Assembly: GCA_002898615.1 (NCBI GenBank) | Contig: BEIB01000026.1 | Span: 1 to 10,766, forward strand | From: a bacterium HR25 | Lineage (GTDB): Bacteria > Chloroflexota > Dehalococcoidia > SM23-28-2 > HRbin24 | Direction of reading: 5' to 3' | DNA length: 10,766 bases | Part shown: positions 1 through 6,315 of the stretch, one piece after another | How positions within the stretch are numbered: the first letter of the stretch is position 1 | How the letters are laid out: the number at the start of each line of letters is the position of its first letter | Translations under genes and position numbers: made by a program | Notes under the pieces: model-generated | Databases searched by the model: none | The model's input: the letters and a program-made list of their open reading frames with translations, nothing else | Told to the model about the DNA's origin: nothing

Positions 1-725
1 AGGACGTTGGCGGAGCCGCCCACCAGCACGTAGCCCGCCGCCAGCGTCCCCGTGAAGAGGGTGAACGTCTCATGGGAGGCGAAGGTGAGGTAGTGGGCGT
101 AGAGGCCGCCGGACAGGGCAGCGATGACGGCCCCCAGCCCGAAGGCCAGTGTGGTCAGCCCGGCCACATTGATCCCCGCCATCTGGGCCGCCAGCTCCTC
201 CTCCCCTATGGCCCGCAACCGTCGGCCCAGACGGGAGCGGTCCAGCAGCCAGACGGCCAGGGTAGCCACGGCCAGGATGCCCAGCACCAGCCCCATTACG
301 GCCTCGCGCGTGAAGCCGTGGTCATAGAGGTAGCTTATGTGACGGAACCCCTCCGGCCCCACGGGGCCCACCTTCCGCACCAGCCCCCCCACCGACTCCT
401 CACGGTAGTAGTTCAGGTTCTGGGCCAGGTTGCGGCAGATCTCGGCGAAGGCGATGGAGGCCACAGCCAGATAGACGCCGCGGATACGGAGGGCCGGGTA
501 GCCCACCAGCACCCCCACCACCCCGGAGACGAGCATCCCCAGGAGCAGCGCCGGCACTATGTGCCAGCCCCATACCGCCGTGGCCACCCCCGCCATGTAG
601 CCGCCGATGAGGGCGAAGCCGTGCTGGCCGAAGGAGACCCGCCCCGCCAGCACCAGCACGTAGACCGATAGCCCCAGCAGGGCCTGAATGGCCGCCAGCG
701 TTATCAGGCCGATGTAGTACTCCAT
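1..725 (-). CDS. livM: LivM-type branched-chain amino acid ABC transporter permease, 3' end missing
   Basis: This is an inner-membrane permease subunit of a branched-chain amino acid/amide-type ABC importer. About 241 residues are present and the gene runs off the left edge. I translated it from the ATG at 725-723, starting MEYYIGLITLAAIQALLGL. It has a string of hydrophobic segments, the LivM-typical GYPALRIRGVYLAVASIAF stretch, and a cytoplasmic loop RAIGEEELAAQMAGINV, which is where the ATPase subunit is normally contacted. The start lies one base beyond the livH stop codon, so the two are translationally coupled. LivG and LivF ATPase genes would be expected beyond the left edge. The family is secure. 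The substrate is not, because livKHM-type systems also carry amides, urea and aromatic compounds. Confidence 0.93.
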   Translation of the reverse strand, partial: MEYYIGLITLAAIQALLGLSVYVLVLAGRVSFGQHGFALIGGYMAGVATAVWGWHIVPALLLGMLVSGVVGVLVGYPALRIRGVYLAVASIAFAEICRNLAQNLNYYREESVGGLVRKVGPVGPEGFRHISYLYDHGFTREAVMGLVLGILAVATLAVWLLDRSRLGRRLRAIGEEELAAQMAGINVAGLTTLAFGLGAVIAALSGGLYAHYLTFASHETFTLFTGTLAAGYVLVGGSANV

Positions 726-726
726 G

Positions 727-1602
727 CTACTGGGCCAGCCTCGCTCCCATGATGCCGTGGGGCCTGAAGACCAGGACGGCCAGCAACGCCAGGTTGGTGA
801 ATACGTCCCGATAGCCGATGCCGAAGACCCGCAGGGCCTCCGCCTCAATGACGCCGAGGGCGAGTCCCCCCACGATGGCCCCGGGTATGCTCCCCAGCCC
901 GCCGATGACCGCGGCGAAGAGCCCCCTCAGGGTGAAGGTGATGGCCAGGGCGGAGGACCCCGTCCCTATGGCCATCACCGCCAGGGCCCCCGCCGCTCCC
1001 GCCAGCATCCCCGTGAGCATGAAGGTGAGGGCGTTGGTGCGGTCCGGGTTCATCCCCATGAGCTGGGCGGCCACCACCTGCTGGGAGACGGCCCGGATGG
1101 TCAGCCCCAGCTTCGTGCGGAAGAGGAGATAGTAGAGGCCGCCCACCATCAGCAGGCAGACCCCGAAGATGACGATGTGGTCCAGCCGCAGGAAGAGGGG
1201 CCCCAGGTGGAGGACGTTGGGCAGCATCTCCGGGAAGGACTGGGGGTAGCCGCGCGTGCGGAAGTTGATGGCCTCCTCGGCGATGATGAGGGCGCCCAGG
1301 GTGCTCATGAGGGGGGCCAGCTCGTACTCCCTGGGCAGCCAGCGGAAGCAGACCAGGTCCACCAGGAAGCCGATGACGATGCCGCTGCCCATGGCTGCCA
1401 GCACCAGGATGGCCGGGGTCAGGTCCGGGGTCAGGCGGTAGACCCAGAGGCCGATGTAGGCGGCGCCCAGGGCGGCGGCCCCGTAGGCCAGGTTGAGACG
1501 GCGCATGACGCCCCACACCATCGTGAAGCCGATGGCTATCAGGGCGTAAGTGGCGCCGACGAGGAGGCCACTTATCCCCTGCTGGACCAGGTCGATCCAC
1601 AT
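727..1602 (-). CDS. livH: LivH-type branched-chain amino acid ABC transporter permease
   Basis: This 291-aa inner-membrane permease pairs with LivM to form the channel. The N-terminus MWIDLVQQGISGLLVGATYA leads into the LivH-typical FTMVWGVMRRLNLAYGAAAL. Near the C-terminus is the conserved LFAAVIGGLGSIPGAIVGG segment followed by GVIEAEAL. The open frame continues upstream to a GTG at 1665. I prefer the ATG at 1602 because it matches the usual LivH N-terminus, and because the extension would be an Arg/Pro/Ala-rich peptide encoded across a perfect hairpin (1629-1659). The TAG stop at 729-727 is one base from the livM start. Substrate specificity cannot be read from the permease. Confidence 0.93.
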   Translation of the reverse strand: MWIDLVQQGISGLLVGATYALIAIGFTMVWGVMRRLNLAYGAAALGAAYIGLWVYRLTPDLTPAILVLAAMGSGIVIGFLVDLVCFRWLPREYELAPLMSTLGALIIAEEAINFRTRGYPQSFPEMLPNVLHLGPLFLRLDHIVIFGVCLLMVGGLYYLLFRTKLGLTIRAVSQQVVAAQLMGMNPDRTNALTFMLTGMLAGAAGALAVMAIGTGSSALAITFTLRGLFAAVIGGLGSIPGAIVGGLALGVIEAEALRVFGIGYRDVFTNLALLAVLVFRPHGIMGARLAQ

Positions 1603-1628
1603 CTGGTCGCGTCCGTAGCTATCGGCCC

Positions 1629-1659
1629 GCTGGGGCCGGGCCCGCGGCCCGGCCCCAGC
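1629..1659 (-). promoter_or_regulatory. Perfect 14-bp inverted repeat between livK and livH (RNA stem-loop)
   Basis: GCTGGGGCCGGGCC at 1629-1642 is the exact reverse complement of 1646-1659, leaving a 3-nt loop (1643-1645). It begins 10 bp after the livK stop and ends 26 bp before the livH ATG on the minus strand. No T-run follows it on that strand, so it is not a classical intrinsic terminator. It more likely blocks 3' exonuclease decay of livK mRNA or causes partial termination. Either would give more binding protein than permease, a known pattern in ABC importer operons. The structure is seen directly; the role is inferred. Confidence 0.75.
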
Positions 1660-1669
1660 TCTCACCCTC

Positions 1670-2932
1670 TTAGTTGGTCACGATGGCCTGCTGGTACTCG
1701 GGCGGTATGTGCTTGGGCTGGAACTTACCGCCCTTGAACTCCACTATGAGCCAGGGCTTGTTGACCTCGCGCGGCTCGTCCGTCCGGAACTGGATCTTCC
1801 CCAGGAGGCCATCGAACTCGGTGACCTGGGCCAGGGCGTCCCGGATCTTGCGGCGGTCCTGGAGGACGGTGTCGGGCCTGCCGTCGATGCCGGCCTTCTC
1901 GATGACCTGCTTGAGGAGCATCAGGTTCTCGTAGACCGGGGCGCTGTGCAGGTCGACGAAGCCGTTGTATTTGTCCGCCACCGTCTGGGAGACCTCGCTC
2001 GCCTTCTTGTTGATGGGGGCGAAGGAGGTGGGGCCTATGGCGCCCTCCAGCTCACGGCCGCAGCCCCGCGCCGTCTCCTCGGTGATGCTGGAGGTGAGGA
2101 TGACCACCACCTTGGGGCGGAAGCCCTGGCGGCTGGCCTCTCGCAGGAAGCCACAGGTGGTGAAGGGGTGGGAAGAGAGGGCCACCACGTCCGGGTTGGC
2201 CGCCCGCATCTTGGCGACCTGGGCGGAGAAGTCGGTGTCGGTGAGCTTCCAGCCCTCGTCGGCCACGATGGTGAAGCCGGCCTTCTGGGCGCCCGGCTTT
2301 ATGGCGCCATCGGACGTGCTCTTGGAGTGGGCGAAGTCCACCTCCGTCCCCACGCCGATGGTGCTGTAGCCGGTGGTCTCCTTCAGCCACCTGAAGAGAG
2401 CCTCGTACATCTTGATCTCGCTGGGCACGTTACGGAAGGCCCAGGGCGAGAGGGAGGCCAGGCCGGCCTTGATGGCCGTGTCGGTGAAGAAGGGGAGCTG
2501 GAGGCCCGGGTCGGAAGGGTCGTCCAGCCGCTTCTGGAGGATGCCGAAGACGGGCTCGGCTATGCTGGAGCAGGTGGGGCCTATCACCACCAGCACCGGG
2601 TCCGAGGCGGCCTTGCGGGCCGCCGCCAGCCCTTGCTCTACATTGGGGCAGCCCTCGTCATAGAGCACCGCTTCCAGCTTGGCCATCCGCCCGTCCCTGA
2701 GGCGGACGCCTCCCTGGGCGTTTATCTGGTCTATGGCGTAGCGCATGACGGCCGAGGAGTTGATGCCGAAGCTCTGCAGCAGCCCCGTCATGGCCCACAT
2801 GCCACCTATCTTGATGGTCTCCTGGGGGGCCGCTGCCTCCTCCCCGGGAGCGCCTGCGGGCTGACACCCCACGGCGAGCAGGGCGAAGAGGAGAGAGCCT
2901 GCCAGTGCCCACATGAACGTCCGCGTCCGCAT
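1670..2932 (-). CDS. livK: LivK-type substrate-binding lipoprotein of branched-chain amino acid ABC importer
   Basis: This 420-aa extracytoplasmic solute-binding protein delivers substrate to LivHM. Residues 1-23 form a lipoprotein signal peptide (basic MRTRTFMW, hydrophobic core, lipobox LAVGC with Cys23). A low-complexity Ala/Glu/Pro/Gly linker (24-38) follows. The mature domain then starts TIKIGGMWAMTGLLQSFG, as in the type I periplasmic-binding family (PF13458-like). The family motif VIGPTCSSIAEPV lies in the first third and VDLHSAPVYENLMLLKQVI near the end. The ATG at 2932-2930 is preceded by a strong purine-rich ribosome-binding site (GGGGGAG, 6 nt upstream). It is the first gene of the leftward operon, with a good promoter upstream. 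The family is secure; the ligand could be a branched-chain amino acid, amide or other small molecule. Confidence 0.93.
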   Translation of the reverse strand: MRTRTFMWALAGSLLFALLAVGCQPAGAPGEEAAAPQETIKIGGMWAMTGLLQSFGINSSAVMRYAIDQINAQGGVRLRDGRMAKLEAVLYDEGCPNVEQGLAAARKAASDPVLVVIGPTCSSIAEPVFGILQKRLDDPSDPGLQLPFFTDTAIKAGLASLSPWAFRNVPSEIKMYEALFRWLKETTGYSTIGVGTEVDFAHSKSTSDGAIKPGAQKAGFTIVADEGWKLTDTDFSAQVAKMRAANPDVVALSSHPFTTCGFLREASRQGFRPKVVVILTSSITEETARGCGRELEGAIGPTSFAPINKKASEVSQTVADKYNGFVDLHSAPVYENLMLLKQVIEKAGIDGRPDTVLQDRRKIRDALAQVTEFDGLLGKIQFRTDEPREVNKPWLIVEFKGGKFQPKHIPPEYQQAIVTN

Positions 2933-2969
2933 GTCGTTCTCCCCCCGTCCATGTAGCTTAGCTGGCTGT

Positions 2970-2998
2970 TACATAGCAAAGAGTGTAAAGTCTGTCAA
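2970..2998 (-). promoter_or_regulatory. Putative sigma-70 promoter of the livKHM operon
   Basis: On the minus strand a perfect -35 box TTGACA (2998-2993) is followed by 17 bp and TATGTA (2975-2970). It lies in a locally AT-rich stretch (2951-3020) that stands out from the GC-rich surroundings. Transcription would start near 2963, giving a leader of about 30 nt that carries the livK ribosome-binding site. The -35 match and spacing are strong; the -10 box matches consensus at only three positions. Confidence 0.6.
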
Positions 2999-3126
2999 TA
3001 GGTTTTACTGGCTTTGATATCGTGAGATGAGCGGGAGGACGTAGATATGGCCCTCTCTGTCCACCCCCGGGGCGGGAGCCTTGCCCAGGCCGGACAGCTT
3101 CGGCGAGCCCTGACGAGCTCTGCCGC

Positions 3127-3155
3127 TTCACAAGGCCGCTCCTTCGCCTTAGAAT
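3127..3155 (+). promoter_or_regulatory. Putative sigma-70 promoter of the sigma-factor/HerA/Cas6 operon
   Basis: TTCACA (3127-3132) and TAGAAT (3150-3155) each match the sigma-70 consensus at five of six positions and are exactly 17 bp apart. Transcription would start near 3162, leaving a leader of about 90 nt before the sigma-factor ATG at 3252. This promoter looks recognisable by the housekeeping sigma. The operon's own sigma factor would then not be strictly needed for its basal expression. The match is seen in the sequence; activity is untested. Confidence 0.6.
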
Positions 3156-3182
3156 GATAGGGTCTTCTTGCTATTCTCGTGC

Positions 3183-3214
3183 GGGGAGGGGGCGGCTTCG
3201 CTCTCTCCTCTTTT
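3183..3214 (+). terminator. Leader hairpin followed by TTTT: putative intrinsic terminator/attenuator
   Basis: Bases 3183-3194 pair with 3199-3210 to form a 12-bp stem, including three G-U pairs, around a GCTT loop. The sequence continues directly with TTTT (3211-3214). It lies after the putative transcription start (about 3162) and before the operon's first start codon (3252). It could therefore act as a 5'-leader attenuator rather than an end-of-gene terminator. The pyrimidine-rich right arm could alternatively pair with the purine-rich ribosome-binding region at about 3237-3247, which suggests two competing folds. Confidence 0.45.
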
Positions 3215-3251
3215 GTCCGCAGGGCAGGGTGACAGGCGAGGGAAGGGCCCC

Positions 3252-3875
3252 ATGGTGTACTACAAAGATCCGGGAGAGGAGCTGCACCGCCGTCTGCTGG
3301 CAGCCGACCCGACAGCGCCCTCCGAGGTGTTCCACCACTTCCACGGACCCCTCACCAGACGGCTGCGCGCCCGGTTTCCGCAGGCGGACGAGGATACGGT
3401 CCACGACGCCGTCGTCGAGGCTATCATGAGTTATGTCAAAAATCCGTCCCGGTTCGATCCCGGGCGGTCCAGCCTCCTCACTTACCTGACCATGGTCGCC
3501 CGGGGCGACCTGCTGAACGCCCTGGCCAAGGAGGCGCGGCGGCAACGCCGGCTCGTCAGCCTGGAGAGCGTCGCACAGGGAGGACAGCCAGGGAATATTA
3601 TGGTGGACGCACCAGGAGACGGGCCGGAGGGAAGCTTGGAGGCGTCCCGGAGCTTGCGGTACCTGCTGGAGCACCTGCCAGACCCCACCGATCGCCAGGT
3701 GCTGGGACTGATGCTGCGAGGCGAGAGGAGGACGGAGCCTTACGCCCGGGTCCTGGGACTGGGCGACCTCAGCCTCCCCCAGCAGCGGGCCGCCGTGAAG
3801 CGCCACAAGGACCGTCTGAAAAAGCGGATGCGACGGCTGCTGGAGCGGCTCGATGGCGCAAAAGACGCCCCCTGA
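3252..3875 (+). CDS. Sigma-70 family (ECF-like) RNA polymerase sigma factor
   Basis: This 207-aa protein has the layout of a short two-domain sigma factor. Region 2 spans about residues 8-97, with the DAVVEAIMSYVKNPSRFDPG core (52-71) followed by SLLTYLTMVARGDLLNALAK. An acidic/Gly linker (about 105-128) follows. A region-4-like domain spans about 133-200, with LLEHLPDPTDRQVLGLMLRG and a very basic end (VKRHKDRLKKRMRRL, 182-196). The region-4 helix-turn-helix is atypical, so promoter preference cannot be predicted. The frame is open upstream to 3168, but the ATG at 3252 is preferred: a purine-rich site (GAGGGAAGG) lies about 5 nt before it, and the upstream residues look like translated leader. 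The 3' end overlaps the next gene by 23 bp. As first gene of a six-gene operon it may autoregulate; that is inference. Confidence 0.82.
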   Translation: MVYYKDPGEELHRRLLAADPTAPSEVFHHFHGPLTRRLRARFPQADEDTVHDAVVEAIMSYVKNPSRFDPGRSSLLTYLTMVARGDLLNALAKEARRQRRLVSLESVAQGGQPGNIMVDAPGDGPEGSLEASRSLRYLLEHLPDPTDRQVLGLMLRGERRTEPYARVLGLGDLSLPQQRAAVKRHKDRLKKRMRRLLERLDGAKDAP

Positions 3876-4275
3876 CCGGCCCCTGGAACGGGCGGTCCGG
3901 CGGGCAGCCGCCGACCCGTTCTTCCTGGCCAGCGCCCTCGAGGCCTACCGCTCGAGGACGGGCATGGACGAGTCCGAACTGGCCTCCCTCCTGGGCACCA
4001 CCAGGGAAGGGCTGCAGCGAATGGCCCTCTGCCGACGGCCCCGAGGTGAGGGCGCCAGCTTCCGCTCCGATGTGGAGCGCATAGCTGCCTACGCCGGGGC
4101 ATCGGCCAGAGCGCTAGCCCAGCTCCTGCGGGAGGTAGAGTGGTGGGAAGCGGTGGAGGCCGCCAGTGCCGATGAGCAGGCGGCCGGAAGGGCCATCCTG
4201 GCCGCCCGAGAGCGAGAAGAGCAGGTAGAAGCGCAACGAGAGGGGGACGAGGCCGGCCGGGAGGCCGGGCAGTAG
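3853..4275 (+). CDS. Small helix-turn-helix-like protein, putative sigma-factor partner or repressor
   Basis: This 140-aa soluble protein has no signal peptide or membrane segment. Residues about 25-95 are predicted helical, with an HTH-like stretch DESELASLLGTTREGLQRMA (39-58) directly followed by LCRRPRGEG (59-67). A second helical part with two Trp (97-98) follows. The C-terminus from about 104 is strongly charged (many Glu, Arg, Gln) and may be disordered or coiled. The ATG overlaps the sigma gene by 23 bp, with GGAG 7 nt before it, and only 3 bp separate the stop from the metallopeptidase start. The ImmR/ImmA pair of ICEBs1, where an XRE-type repressor is inactivated by an ImmA metallopeptidase, is a known precedent. 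By analogy this could be the substrate of the next gene product or an anti-sigma factor. Neither is shown by the sequence. Confidence 0.7.
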   Translation: MAQKTPPDRPLERAVRRAAADPFFLASALEAYRSRTGMDESELASLLGTTREGLQRMALCRRPRGEGASFRSDVERIAAYAGASARALAQLLREVEWWEAVEAASADEQAAGRAILAAREREEQVEAQREGDEAGREAGQ

Positions 4276-4278
4276 CCC

Positions 4279-5034
4279 GTGAACGGGGGCTGGGTGGCCG
4301 AGATAGCCCAGGAGTTCTGGCGCCGGGTGGGCGCCCAGGGTCCCCTCGATCTGCCCCTGGAAGAGGCGGCGCTCTACTCGCTGCCACTTACGATCCAGAG
4401 GACACCCCGCCTCTCCTCCGCCCACGTCCGCCACTTCTTGCGCTCCTTGGGGCTCGCCCGAAGACTGGAGGACGACGACCGCCCCCTTCACGCCGCCCTG
4501 GTGGTTTGGGGCGGGCGGGGGCGCATCTTCCTGGACGCTGCGGACCCTCCCGCGGAGCAGCTCTACAGCCTGGCCCACGAGGTAGCCCATTTCCTTCTGG
4601 AGTATCAGCGACCACGCGAGCTGGCCGCCTCCCGCCTGGGGGATGCCATCTTGCAGGTGCTGGACGGCCAGCGGCCCGCTACTGTCACCGAGCGGCTGGA
4701 CTCCCTGCTTGCCAGGGTCCCCCTGGGCCTCCACCTCCATCTGATGGAGCGCTACGGCCGGCTGCTGTGTCCCCGCGACATCCCCAGGGAGGAGCGGGCG
4801 GACCGCCTGGCCCTGGAGCTGCTGGCGCCGGCCGGCCAGGTCTGGTCCCTCCTGCGGGAGCGCGGCGGGGGACGCAGCCTGGCAGGGTCGCTCCGGGCGG
4901 TGGAGAGGCTCCTGATGGACAGCTTCGGTCTGCCGGCCGGCCTGGCCCGCGAGTATGGAGAGTGGATAGTGCGCTGCCGACTCGGCGGCCCCTCCGTCCG
5001 GGAGTGGCTGGACGGCCGGGAGGGGGCATCGTGA
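4279..5034 (+). CDS. ImmA/IrrE-type zinc metallopeptidase (HExxH)
   Basis: This 251-aa cytoplasmic protein has the hallmarks of the ImmA/IrrE family (DUF955/PF06114-like). It carries the zinc-binding and catalytic HEVAH (100-104) inside LYSLAHEVAHFLLEY, and a third-ligand motif EERADRLALELLAP in which E171 fits the E-x-x-A-D pattern. The HEVAH-to-Glu spacing is 67 residues. That is longer than I expect for the family, and the extra stretch is about 110-165. Known members cleave XRE-type repressors (ImmA; DdrO by IrrE). Translation starts at GTG 4279, three bases after the HTH gene stop. Its TGA overlaps the next gene's GTG (GTGA at 5031-5034), indicating coupled translation. The most economical role is cleavage or inactivation of the preceding HTH protein. 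That is inferred from family precedent and context. Confidence 0.85.
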   Translation: MNGGWVAEIAQEFWRRVGAQGPLDLPLEEAALYSLPLTIQRTPRLSSAHVRHFLRSLGLARRLEDDDRPLHAALVVWGGRGRIFLDAADPPAEQLYSLAHEVAHFLLEYQRPRELAASRLGDAILQVLDGQRPATVTERLDSLLARVPLGLHLHLMERYGRLLCPRDIPREERADRLALELLAPAGQVWSLLRERGGGRSLAGSLRAVERLLMDSFGLPAGLAREYGEWIVRCRLGGPSVREWLDGREGAS

Positions 5035-6293
5035 GCGAGGCGAGCAGGAGAGGGGAGGAGGCGGTGAGACGGCCAGGGCCGGTGCAGGACGACGGAGCGA
5101 CAGGGGAGGCCCTGGGCCGCCCCGAGCTGACGGATGAGGAGTTCGCTGCCGCCTTCGGTGAGCCGGTCTCCCGCGTCCTGGACCTGGACACCTGGCAGCC
5201 CGGCCTCGATCTCCTGGGACTCTACGGGCGCCTGGAGCGGGAGGTCAGGGAGGCGGTCCGGCTGGAGGAGGAGACGGTGGGCCAGGTGCGGCGCTCCCTC
5301 TTCCCCCGCATCCGGGAGCGGCCGGGGGCGCCACCGGGGGCCGGCGTCTACCGCGCTGGCGTGGACGAGATCGCCCGGGTGCATGAGGGTCTGCTCCTCC
5401 GCGGCGCCGTGGAGGCCTGCCAGGGCATCAGCGCCGTCTATCACACCCTGCCCATATCCATCGTCCAGGTCGCTGTCTGCCTCGTCTCCTACCAGGGGGA
5501 CCAGGGGGCCTGGGCCCAACGCCTCTACCGCCGCGACCTGCGCCTGGAGAGCATCGCCACGGTGGACGAGGCGCTGGAGTTGCTGACGCGGCGGCAGGGG
5601 GCCTACGCCATCGCTGGCCAGGGCCGCCGCGATGCCCTGAGCGAGCTGGGGCGCCGCAGCATTATGGCCTACGCCGAACGGGCCGCCCTCCTCCATCGCT
5701 CTCACGCTCGCTGGCGGCTGGGGCACGGCGCCCCCGTTCCCCTGGAGATGGTCTCGGCGGCTGGGGTGCCGGGGCTGGTGGAGCGAGGGCTGGAGGTGCT
5801 GGAGGAGCTCATCTTCCGTCAGCGTCGCTTCCTCTTCGTGCCCAGCGCGGGGAGGCGCTGGCTCCTCGCCATCGGCAACGCCCTGGCCCCCCTGGAGTAT
5901 GCCATCCTGGACACCATCTCCGACGACCTGGCCCAGGTCATCGCCGCCGGTCAGTACTGGGGGGCGCGAAGGGGCCTGGGGGCTCGCCTGCGGGAGTTCG
6001 CCCTGGAAGCGGGCCCCCAAGTGGTGGTGGGGCTCTATCGGGCCTCGGCCCTGGCGCCGGCCCAGCTCTTCTACGCCCACCGGGAGCACGCCCACCTGGC
6101 GGCGCTCATCGCCCTGGCCGACAGCGTGTTCCAGCCCCACCGCGGCTTCCCCATGCTGCTGGACCTGGCGGCCCTGGTCTGCCAGTCCAACTTCGGCGCC
6201 GAGACGCTGGCGGCGCCGGTCCAGCTCGCCTACATGGGGACAGAAGGGCCGTTCCGCTACCTGCGGGCGGGAGCAGGCGGCCCTAGCAGATAG
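5031..6293 (+). CDS. Unrecognised 420-aa protein beside HerA; possible divergent NurA-like nuclease
   Basis: I do not recognise this family with confidence. It is cytoplasmic, with no signal peptide or clear membrane segments. Residues 1-35 are polar and probably disordered, and 60-97 form an amphipathic Glu/Arg-rich helix. Next come GVDEIARVHEGLLLRGAVEA (110-129), a hydrophobic stretch (132-152) and SYQGDQGAWAQRLYRRDLR (153-171). The C-terminal region contains HRGFPMLLDLAALVCQSNFG (370-389). NurA nucleases are normally encoded next to HerA and carry an Asp in a VDGS-like first motif. D112 in AGVDE sits in a comparable position, but the G-S part is absent and I see no clear second acidic motif. 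A degenerate NurA, a divergent active one or an unrelated HerA partner are all possible. The GTG start at 5031 follows a GGGAGGGGG ribosome-binding site and overlaps the protease stop. Confidence 0.75.
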   Translation: MSEASRRGEEAVRRPGPVQDDGATGEALGRPELTDEEFAAAFGEPVSRVLDLDTWQPGLDLLGLYGRLEREVREAVRLEEETVGQVRRSLFPRIRERPGAPPGAGVYRAGVDEIARVHEGLLLRGAVEACQGISAVYHTLPISIVQVAVCLVSYQGDQGAWAQRLYRRDLRLESIATVDEALELLTRRQGAYAIAGQGRRDALSELGRRSIMAYAERAALLHRSHARWRLGHGAPVPLEMVSAAGVPGLVERGLEVLEELIFRQRRFLFVPSAGRRWLLAIGNALAPLEYAILDTISDDLAQVIAAGQYWGARRGLGARLREFALEAGPQVVVGLYRASALAPAQLFYAHREHAHLAALIALADSVFQPHRGFPMLLDLAALVCQSNFGAETLAAPVQLAYMGTEGPFRYLRAGAGGPSR

Positions 6294-6315
6294 GTCAGGG
6301 GAGGAGGCGAGGCAG

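Larger units (their letters stand above)
2933..3251. other. Divergent intergenic control region
   Basis: These 319 bp separate the leftward liv operon from the rightward sigma-factor operon. I see no credible gene in them. They hold the livK promoter (2970-2998), a GC-rich block with several inverted repeats (3069-3143), a plus-strand promoter (3127-3155) and a leader hairpin with a T-run (3183-3214). In the GC-rich block, GCCTTG at 3078-3083 pairs with CAAGGC at 3131-3136. Inside it, GGCGAGC at 3102-3108 pairs with GCTC 3117-3120 plus GCC 3122-3124, with one bulged base. I do not recognise a known riboswitch or tRNA in it. Confidence 0.7.

Noticed and set aside
1603..1665. GTG start giving livH 21 extra residues
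   Set aside because: The extension is Arg/Pro/Ala-rich, is encoded through the perfect hairpin, and does not match the LivH N-terminus, which begins well at 1602.
1709..2956. 415-codon plus-strand open frame opposite livK
   Set aside because: livK has a signal peptide, lipobox, family motifs, ribosome-binding site and promoter on the minus strand. The plus-strand frame has none of these.
3168..3251. Upstream ATG extending the sigma factor by 28 residues
   Set aside because: The start would be only about 6 nt from the inferred transcription start and the residues cover the leader hairpin. The ATG at 3252 has a better ribosome-binding site and a typical N-terminus.
2933..3251. Riboswitch or tRNA in the divergent region
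   Set aside because: None of the conserved riboswitch cores I know and no tRNA arm pattern could be matched on either strand.
4248..4268. Short GGCCGG-rich direct repeat at the end of the HTH gene
   Set aside because: It is part of codons for a Gly/Arg/Glu-rich tail, is only about 8 bp per copy, and is expected at this base composition.
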